In this document: in pieces, positions 58,278 to 64,000 of the stretch
How positions within the stretch are numbered: position 1 is the stretch's first letter
Layout: each line of letters starts with the position of its first letter
DNA from: Caballeronia sp. M1242
GTDB taxonomy: Bacteria; Pseudomonadota; Gammaproteobacteria; Burkholderiales; Burkholderiaceae
Assembly: GCF_017220215.1 (NCBI RefSeq)
Contig: NZ_CP071129.1
Span: 434,001-498,000 of the forward strand
Reading direction: 5' to 3'
DNA: 64,000 nucleotides
Translations under genes and position numbers: made by a program
The notes under the pieces: model-generated
Database searches by the model: none
What the model was told of the DNA's origin: nothing
What the model saw: the letters and a program-made list of their open reading frames with translations, nothing else

Positions 58278-58419
58278 ATCCTGGGATTGACGGCTTGCCG
58301 CTGCAAATCGAAATCGCGATGCGGGGTGTGAATGCGGTGAACGAAAAGCTGTACCTTTTTTGTCCAACGACGGCGCGGGAACGTCTCGTTACGGCCGTAA
58401 TCTTCGCGGTATCTTATTT

Positions 58420-58448
58420 TTACATCCATTCGTGAATGTATTTATAAT
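58420..58448 (+). promoter_or_regulatory. bpeA promoter
   Basis: TTACAT (58420-58425), 17-bp spacer, TATAAT (58443-58448, perfect -10). The predicted start near 58455 leaves a leader of about 215 nt. Confidence 0.75.
58421..58444. promoter_or_regulatory. AcrR/BpeR-type operator
   Basis: A 24-bp imperfect palindrome: left half TACATCCATTCG, right half TGAATGTATTTA. Compared with the E. coli AcrR operator as I remember it, 21 of 24 positions match. It covers the -35 and spacer of the bpeA promoter, so binding would block transcription of the pump; it is also placed to affect bpeR. Confidence 0.8.
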
Positions 58449-58669
58449 ACCAGCCCACACGCCGTCAAGACGCAACAATCGTCGGCTCGTCAGTTTCGTC
58501 ATCAACGTTGTTCAGATTTGCGTGTGGCGCCGCCGTCGTTCGGACGCGCGCCAGATGCTCGCTAATGTGTGCATCGCCGTCGTAAAGAGAACTGCGTCTC
58601 GTCACTGAGACGCCGATCCGGCGATGCGCGTGTTTTTTTTCGCTATCAGTCACACACAGAGGTCGCTCC

Positions 58670-59902
58670 ATGCGCTTCGAAAGGGTTCCGTTTCACCTCG
58701 TCAGTGCCGCGACGGCTGCCATCCTACTGGCGGCGTGCGGACAAAAACAATCGGCGCCGCCGCCGCAGACGCCCGAAGTCGGCGTCGTGACGATCCAGTC
58801 GACGGCCGTGCCGGTCACGGCCGAATTGCCGGGCCGCACGAGCGCGTATCTCGTCGCACAGGTTCGGGCGCGCGTGGACGGCGTCGTGCTGCGTCGCGAG
58901 TTCACGGAAGGCAGCATCGTCAAGGCGGGCCAGCGGCTCTATAAGATTGATTCGGCGCCCTACATCGCGCAGTTGAACAACGCGAAGGCGTCGCTCGCGA
59001 AGGCGCAGGCGAACCTCGCGTCGACGACCGCGCAGGCGAATCGCTACAAGGTGCTGGTCTCGGCGAACGCGGTCAGCAAGCAGGACTACGACAACGCCGT
59101 CGCCGCGCAAGGCCAGGCCGCCGCCGACGTGGCCGCCGGCAAGGCCGCGGTCGATACCGCAGCGATCAACCTCGGCTACACGGATGTCGTTGCGCCCGTG
59201 ACCGGCCAGGTCGGCATCTCGCAGGTCACGCCGGGCGCGTACGTGCAGGCGAGCCAGGCGACGCTCATGGCGACCGTCCAGCAGCTCGACCCGATGTACG
59301 TCGACCTGACGCAATCGAGCCTCGACGGCCTGAAGCTGCGCCAGCAGATCCAGCAAGGCCGCCTCACGACGAGCGGCCCGAACGCGGCCAAAGTCTCGCT
59401 CGTGCTGGAAGACGGCCGCGTCTATTCGGAGAAGGGCAGGCTGCAGTTCACCGACGTGACCGTCGATCCGACCACCGGCTCGGTCACGGTCCGCGCGATC
59501 TTCCAGAACAAGGACCGCGTGCTGTTGCCCGGCATGTTCGTGCGCGCGCGTATCGAGGAAGGCGTGAATCCGAACGCCATCGTCGTGCCGCAAATCGGCA
59601 TCACGCACGATCAGAAGGGCACGCCGACCGCGCTCGTCGTCGGCGCGGACAACAAAGTCGCGCTGCGCCAGCTCGTGACGTCCGGCACCTACGGTCAGAA
59701 CTGGGTGGTCGATAGCGGTCTTGCCGCCGGCGATCGCGTGATCGTGCAGGGCGTCGACAAGGTGCGTCCGGGGATGGAAGTCAAGACCGTGCCCGCGCAA
59801 CTGCCCGCAGCGCCCGCAGCCGGAGCGTCGCAGGCGAGCGATGCGCAAGCCGCGCAGCCCGCCTCGTCCGCGCAGCCCGCGTCTGCTGCGTCGGGCGCGT
59901 AA
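58670..59902 (+). CDS. bpeA: RND efflux membrane-fusion protein BpeA
   Basis: A 410-aa periplasmic adaptor lipoprotein. Lipobox LLAAC followed by [17 protein letters not shown]. The lipoyl halves and hairpin are visible: [20 protein letters not shown], then coiled coil [18 protein letters not shown] and [20 protein letters not shown]. The beta-barrel part is [19 protein letters not shown]. The C-terminal tail is Ala/Gln/Ser-rich. It matches the Burkholderia BpeA sequence as remembered, starting MR-ERVPF. Operon with bpeB (17-base gap). Confidence 0.93.
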   Translation: MRFERVPFHLVSAATAAILLAACGQKQSAPPPQTPEVGVVTIQSTAVPVTAELPGRTSAYLVAQVRARVDGVVLRREFTEGSIVKAGQRLYKIDSAPYIAQLNNAKASLAKAQANLASTTAQANRYKVLVSANAVSKQDYDNAVAAQGQAAADVAAGKAAVDTAAINLGYTDVVAPVTGQVGISQVTPGAYVQASQATLMATVQQLDPMYVDLTQSSLDGLKLRQQIQQGRLTTSGPNAAKVSLVLEDGRVYSEKGRLQFTDVTVDPTTGSVTVRAIFQNKDRVLLPGMFVRARIEEGVNPNAIVVPQIGITHDQKGTPTALVVGADNKVALRQLVTSGTYGQNWVVDSGLAAGDRVIVQGVDKVRPGMEVKTVPAQLPAAPAAGASQASDAQAAQPASSAQPASAASGA

Positions 59903-59919
59903 AACCAGGAGCCCGCCTC

Positions 59920-62900
59920 ATGGCAAAGTTCTTTATCGATCGCCCGATTTTCGCGTGGGTGATCGCCATCGTTTTGATGCTCGCGGGTATCGCGTCCATC
60001 TTCACGCTGCCGGTCGCGCAGTATCCGACCATCGCGCCGCCGGCCGTTCAGATCAGCGCGACGTATCCGGGCGCATCGGCGAAGACGGTGGAAAACACCG
60101 TCACGCAGGTGATCGAGCAGCAGATGAGTGGTCTCGACCACTTGCTGTATTTGTCCTCCACGTCCGATGACTCCGGCACCGCGACCATCACGCTGACGTT
60201 CGCGCCGGGCACGAACCCGGACATCGCGCAGGTTCAGGTGCAGAACAAGCTGCAGCTCGCGACGCCGCTCCTGCCGCAGATCGTGCAGCAATTGGGCACC
60301 AAGGTCACCAAGTCGAGCAACAGCTTCCTGCTCGTGCTGGCGTTCGTCTCGCAGGACGGCAGCATGAGCAAGTACGACCTCGCGAACTACGTGGCGTCGC
60401 ACATTCAGGATCCGGTGAGCCGTCTGGACGGCGTCGGCACGGTGACGCTCTTCGGCTCGCAGTACGCCATGCGAATCTGGCTCAACGCGGACAAGCTGAA
60501 CAAATACAGTCTCACGCCGGTCGACGTGCAAGCGGCGCTCACCGCGCAGAACGTGCAGGTCGCGGGCGGCTCGCTCGGCGGCACGCCGTCGGTGCCGGGT
60601 CAGTTGCTGCAGGCGACCATCACCGAAGCGACGCTCCTGACCACGCCGGAACAGTTCGGCAACGTGCTCCTGAAGGTGAATCAGGACGGCTCGCAGGTGC
60701 GTCTGAAGGACGTCGCGCGCATCGAGCTTGGCGGCGAAAACTACAACTTCGACACCAAGTACAGCGGCCAGCCGGCGGCGGGCTTCGGTATTCAGCTCGC
60801 GACGGGCGCGAACGCGCTCGCCACCGCGAAGGCCGTGCGCCAGAAGATCGACGAGCTCTCGAAGTACTTCCCGAACGGCCTCGTCGTGAAGTATCCGTAC
60901 GACACCACGCCGTTCGTGCGCTTGTCGATCGAGGACGTGGTCAAGACGCTGATCGAAGGCATCGTGCTGGTGTTCCTCGTGATGTATCTGTTCCTGCAGA
61001 ACTTGCGGGCCACGCTCATTCCGACCATCGCGGTGCCGGTCGTGTTGCTCGGCACGTTCGCGATCATGGGCGCGGTGGGCTTCTCCATCAATACGCTGTC
61101 GATGTTCGGTCTCGTGCTCGCCATCGGCTTGCTGGTGGACGATGCGATCGTGGTCGTGGAAAACGTCGAGCGCGTGATGGCGGAGGAGGGCTTATCTCCA
61201 CGCGAAGCGACTCGCAAGGCGATGGGCCAGATCACCGGCGCGCTGGTGGGCGTGGCACTCGTGCTGTCCGCGGTGTTCGTGCCGGTGGCGTTGTCGGGCG
61301 GCTCGGTGGGCGCGATCTATCGACAGTTCTCGCTGACGATCGTCTCCGCGATGGTGCTCTCCGTGCTGACCGCGCTGATTCTCACGCCGGCGCTGTGCGC
61401 GACCATTCTGAAGCCGATCCCGCAAGGGCATCACGAAGCGAAGAAGGGCTTCTTCGGCTGGTTCAACCGCACGTTCGACAAGAGCCGCGAGAAATACCAT
61501 TCGGGCGTCTATCACGTGATCCGGCGCTCCGGGCGCTGGCTCGTCATCTATCTAGTGGTGATCGTCGCCGTCGGCTTCCTGTTCGTGAAGCTGCCGAAGT
61601 CGTTCCTTCCCGACGAAGACCAGGGCACGATGTTCGTGCTCGTGCAGACGCCGGCCGGCTCCACTCAGGAAACCACGGCGCGCGCGCTGAAGGACGTCTC
61701 CGACTATCTGCTGAATCAGGAAGCGTCCATCGTCGAATCGACCTTCACGGTCAACGGCTTCAGCTTCGCGGGCCGCGGTCAGAACGCGGGTCTCGTGTTC
61801 GTGCGCATGAAGGACTACGCGCAGCGCCAGAAGGGCGACCAGAAGGTGCAGGCGCTGGTCGGCCGGCTCTTTGGCCGCTTCTCGGGCTACAAGAACGCGG
61901 TGGTGTTCCCGGTCAATCCGCCGTCGATTCCTGAACTCGGCACGGCCGCGGGCTTCGACTTCGAGTTGCAGGACCGCGCAGGCGTGGGCCACGACGCGCT
62001 GATGGCCGCGCGCAATCAGCTGCTCGGCATGGCCGCGAAAGACCCGACGCTCGCGCAGGTGCGTCCGAACGGCCTGAACGATACGCCGCAGTTCAAGGTG
62101 AACATCGACCGTGAGAAGGCGCTCGCGCTGGGCGTGACGGCGGCCGCGATCGACCAGACGTTCTCGATCGCGTGGGCTTCGCAGTACGTGAACAACTTCC
62201 TCGATACGGACAGCCGGATCAAGAAGGTGTACCTGCAGGCCGACGCGCCGTTCCGCATGACGCCGGAGAACATGAACGACTGGTACGTGCGCAACGGATC
62301 GGGCGGAATGGTGCCGTTCTCCGCGTTCGCCACCGGCGACTGGACGTACGGTTCACCGAAGCTCGAACGCTACAACGGCATCTCGTCGGTCGAAATCCAG
62401 GGCGCGGCCGGCCCCGGCAAGTCCACGGGTCAGGCGATGCAGGCGATGGAAGCCATCGCGGCGAAGCTTCCGGCGGGCATCGGCTACGAATGGACGGGGC
62501 TGTCGTATCAGGAAATCCAGTCGGGTTCGCAGGCGCCGATTCTGTACGGCATCTCGATTCTCGTCGTGTTCCTGTGTCTCGCGGCGCTGTATGAAAGCTG
62601 GTCGATTCCGTTCTCGGTCATCATGGTCGTGCCGCTCGGCGTGATCGGCGCGCTGCTTGCCGTCACGTTGCGCGGTCTGGAAAACGACGTGTTCTTCCAG
62701 GTGGGTCTCTTGACCACGGTCGGCTTGTCGGCGAAGAACGCGATTCTGATCGTGGAATTCGCCCGCGAACTGCAGATGTCGGAGAAGATGGGCCCGATCG
62801 AAGCGGCGATGGAAGCGGCGCGGCTGCGCTTGCGCCCGATTCTGATGACCTCGCTCGCGTTCATTCTCGGCGTGATGCCGCTCGCGATCAGCAACGGCGC

Positions 62901-63120
62901 GGGTTCCGCGAGCCAGCACGCGATCGGTACCGGCGTGATCGGCGGCATGTTGACCGCGACCTTCCTCGCGATCTTCATGGTCCCGATGTTCTTCGTCGTG
63001 ATCCGCGCGCAGTTCAGCGGCGAGAAGGAAAATCCGGAGACGGCGCTCGAGCACTACGAGCAGCATCATCCCGATGAGCACCGTCCGCGCGATGGCGGCG
63101 GCTCCAACGAAGGACATTGA
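59920..63120 (+). CDS. bpeB: RND multidrug efflux permease BpeB
   Basis: A 1066-aa HAE1-type proton-driven antiporter. [20 protein letters not shown] starts TM1. [21 protein letters not shown] contains the TM4 Asp pair of the proton relay, and [17 protein letters not shown] is in TM10 with the relay Lys. Two large periplasmic domains follow TM1 and TM7 ([37 protein letters not shown]). Expected substrates include aminoglycosides or macrolides and quorum-sensing lactones from work on Burkholderia BpeAB-OprB; not shown for this strain. AGGAG lies before ATG. Confidence 0.95.
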   Translation: MAKFFIDRPIFAWVIAIVLMLAGIASIFTLPVAQYPTIAPPAVQISATYPGASAKTVENTVTQVIEQQMSGLDHLLYLSSTSDDSGTATITLTFAPGTNPDIAQVQVQNKLQLATPLLPQIVQQLGTKVTKSSNSFLLVLAFVSQDGSMSKYDLANYVASHIQDPVSRLDGVGTVTLFGSQYAMRIWLNADKLNKYSLTPVDVQAALTAQNVQVAGGSLGGTPSVPGQLLQATITEATLLTTPEQFGNVLLKVNQDGSQVRLKDVARIELGGENYNFDTKYSGQPAAGFGIQLATGANALATAKAVRQKIDELSKYFPNGLVVKYPYDTTPFVRLSIEDVVKTLIEGIVLVFLVMYLFLQNLRATLIPTIAVPVVLLGTFAIMGAVGFSINTLSMFGLVLAIGLLVDDAIVVVENVERVMAEEGLSPREATRKAMGQITGALVGVALVLSAVFVPVALSGGSVGAIYRQFSLTIVSAMVLSVLTALILTPALCATILKPIPQGHHEAKKGFFGWFNRTFDKSREKYHSGVYHVIRRSGRWLVIYLVVIVAVGFLFVKLPKSFLPDEDQGTMFVLVQTPAGSTQETTARALKDVSDYLLNQEASIVESTFTVNGFSFAGRGQNAGLVFVRMKDYAQRQKGDQKVQALVGRLFGRFSGYKNAVVFPVNPPSIPELGTAAGFDFELQDRAGVGHDALMAARNQLLGMAAKDPTLAQVRPNGLNDTPQFKVNIDREKALALGVTAAAIDQTFSIAWASQYVNNFLDTDSRIKKVYLQADAPFRMTPENMNDWYVRNGSGGMVPFSAFATGDWTYGSPKLERYNGISSVEIQGAAGPGKSTGQAMQAMEAIAAKLPAGIGYEWTGLSYQEIQSGSQAPILYGISILVVFLCLAALYESWSIPFSVIMVVPLGVIGALLAVTLRGLENDVFFQVGLLTTVGLSAKNAILIVEFARELQMSEKMGPIEAAMEAARLRLRPILMTSLAFILGVMPLAISNGAGSASQHAIGTGVIGGMLTATFLAIFMVPMFFVVIRAQFSGEKENPETALEHYEQHHPDEHRPRDGGGSNEGH

Positions 63121-63121
63121 A

Positions 63122-64000
63122 ATGCGTAGACTTTCCTTGATTGCAGCGGCCGTCGCCGTGCTGGCGGGCTGCACGTTGGCCCCGAAGTACGAGCGTCCCG
63201 CGCCGCCGGTCTCGTCGACGTTTCCGACCGGCGGCGTGTACTCGACGCAGCCGGGCGCGGCGGATGCCGGCGCGCGCAGCGCGAACGGTGTCGCGGGCGC
63301 GGAGATCGGCTGGCGCGATTTCTTCGTGGATGCGCGTTTGCAGCGGCTCATCGACATCGCGCTGAAGAACAACCGCGATCTGCGCGCCTCGGTGCTCAAC
63401 ATTCAGGCGGCGCAGGCGCAGTACCGCATCGTGCGCTCGGAGCTGTTCCCGTCGATCACGGCGCAGGCGGATCAGTCGAAGCAGCGCACGCCGCGCAATC
63501 TGTCGTTCTTCGACCGGACCATTTCGAACACGTATTCCGTGGGCCTGAACGCGTCGTGGGAACTCGACTTGTTCGGCCGCGTGCAGAGCCTGAAGGATCA
63601 GGCGCTCGCGCAGTATTTTTCCACGGCCTACGCGCGCAAGGCATTCGAGATTTCGCTCGTGTCGCAGGTGGCCTCGCAATATCTGCAGGTGCTGCAAGCG
63701 GATGACCTGCTGCAAGTCACCGAGCAGACGCTTAAGACGACGCAGGAGTCGTACAACATCGTCAAGCTGCAGTTCGACAACGGCACGGCATCCGAGCTGG
63801 ATCTCGCGCAGTCGCAGACGGCGGTGGAAACGGCGGCGGCTAACTTGCAGGCGCAGCAGCGCGCGCGGGCGCAGGCGGTGAACGCGCTGGCGCTCTTGAT
63901 CGGCGAGCCGATTCCCGACGATCTGCCGACCGGCATGCCGCTCAACGAGCAGGACTTGCTGACGGACATTCCCGCTGGCTTGCCGTCGGATCTGCTCACG
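63122..64000 (+). CDS. oprB: RND outer-membrane channel OprB (NodT/TolC type), 3' end beyond window
   Basis: Starts one base after the bpeB stop (ATG 63122), indicating coupling. Signal peptide MRRLSLIAAAVAVLAGC is a lipobox. Present part, about 293 residues: APKYERPAPPVS, GWRDFFVDARLQRLIDIALK, NNRDLRASVLNIQAAQAQYRI, WELDLFGRVQSLKDQALAQY and a coiled-coil VKLQFDNGTASELDLAQSQTA, typical of the NodT family. It completes the tripartite pump. The C-terminal half is missing. Confidence 0.93.
   Translation, partial: MRRLSLIAAAVAVLAGCTLAPKYERPAPPVSSTFPTGGVYSTQPGAADAGARSANGVAGAEIGWRDFFVDARLQRLIDIALKNNRDLRASVLNIQAAQAQYRIVRSELFPSITAQADQSKQRTPRNLSFFDRTISNTYSVGLNASWELDLFGRVQSLKDQALAQYFSTAYARKAFEISLVSQVASQYLQVLQADDLLQVTEQTLKTTQESYNIVKLQFDNGTASELDLAQSQTAVETAAANLQAQQRARAQAVNALALLIGEPIPDDLPTGMPLNEQDLLTDIPAGLPSDLLT

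Larger units (their letters stand above)
58278..58669. other. bpeR-bpeA regulatory region (392 bp)
   Basis: Contains the operator/promoter at 58420-58448. The remaining 220 bases to bpeA would be transcribed leader; no supported small ORF or riboswitch seen. Confidence 0.6.

Overview
The window is high-GC chromosomal DNA from a betaproteobacterium of the family Burkholderiaceae (Burkholderia, Paraburkholderia or Caballeronia type). The evidence is gene content and order: hda followed by a HAD hydrolase, recA-recX, a single pilin next to a PglL oligosaccharyltransferase, pgk-pyk-fba-purC-purE-purK-sua5 in one run, and a divergent bpeR / bpeAB-oprB efflux locus. Most of the window is core genome. 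The accessory content is two trimeric autotransporters, an FkbM-like methyltransferase and some repeat-rich coding sequence. I could not run similarity searches, so family calls rest on motifs and gene order recognised by eye.

Layout. 1-6.9 kb: HAD hydrolase (cut by the window edge) and hda, divergent from purM; mutL-miaA; a DedA membrane protein; a GlsB/YeaQ-type small membrane protein. 7.1-10.0 kb: three consecutive lipoproteins (a tiny one, an NlpD-like LysM/LytM protein, a BamE-like SmpA/OmlA protein), a Cys-rich small protein and a GTG-start hypothetical. 10.2-14.6 kb: a tRNA-Met with its own promoter and terminator, an MHS-type major facilitator and a TctD/TctE-like two-component pair. 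14.7-20.2 kb: LexA-controlled recA, recX, a DUF2889 gene, sucCD. 20.3-31.8 kb: a TerC family protein, type IV pilin plus pglL, moaC, a BepA-like M48 protease with an unusual Ala-Thr-Asn repeat insertion, a YheT-like hydrolase pair, an NTF2-like protein, waaF, a zf-CHCC protein and ilvE.

32.0-41.8 kb: azlCD exporter, then glycolysis (pgk, pyk, fba), purine synthesis (purC, purE, purK) and sua5, all on the plus strand. 41.8-45.0 kb: an A+T-richer accessory patch with an FkbM-like methyltransferase and a YadA-type autotransporter. 45.0-48.2 kb: an SGNH lipoprotein and dacB (PBP4) on the minus strand. 48.1-54.9 kb: a QseBC/PmrAB-like two-component system, a second autotransporter with 243-bp tandem repeats, and a MucD/DegP protease. 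55.0-57.6 kb: small uncharacterised genes and an isochorismatase-type hydrolase. 57.6-64.0 kb: bpeR divergent from bpeA-bpeB-oprB (oprB is cut by the window end).

The most informative regulatory signals read directly from the bases are: (i) a LexA box at recA; (ii) a 24-bp site overlapping a consensus promoter between bpeR and bpeA that matches the E. coli AcrR operator at 21 positions as I remember it; (iii) direct half-sites of TTTAAG type with the same 11-nt period both upstream of the 48.2-kb response regulator and upstream of mucD, suggesting that the two-component system controls itself and the envelope protease even though an autotransporter gene now lies between them. I saw no CRISPR array, insertion sequence, rRNA or phage module.
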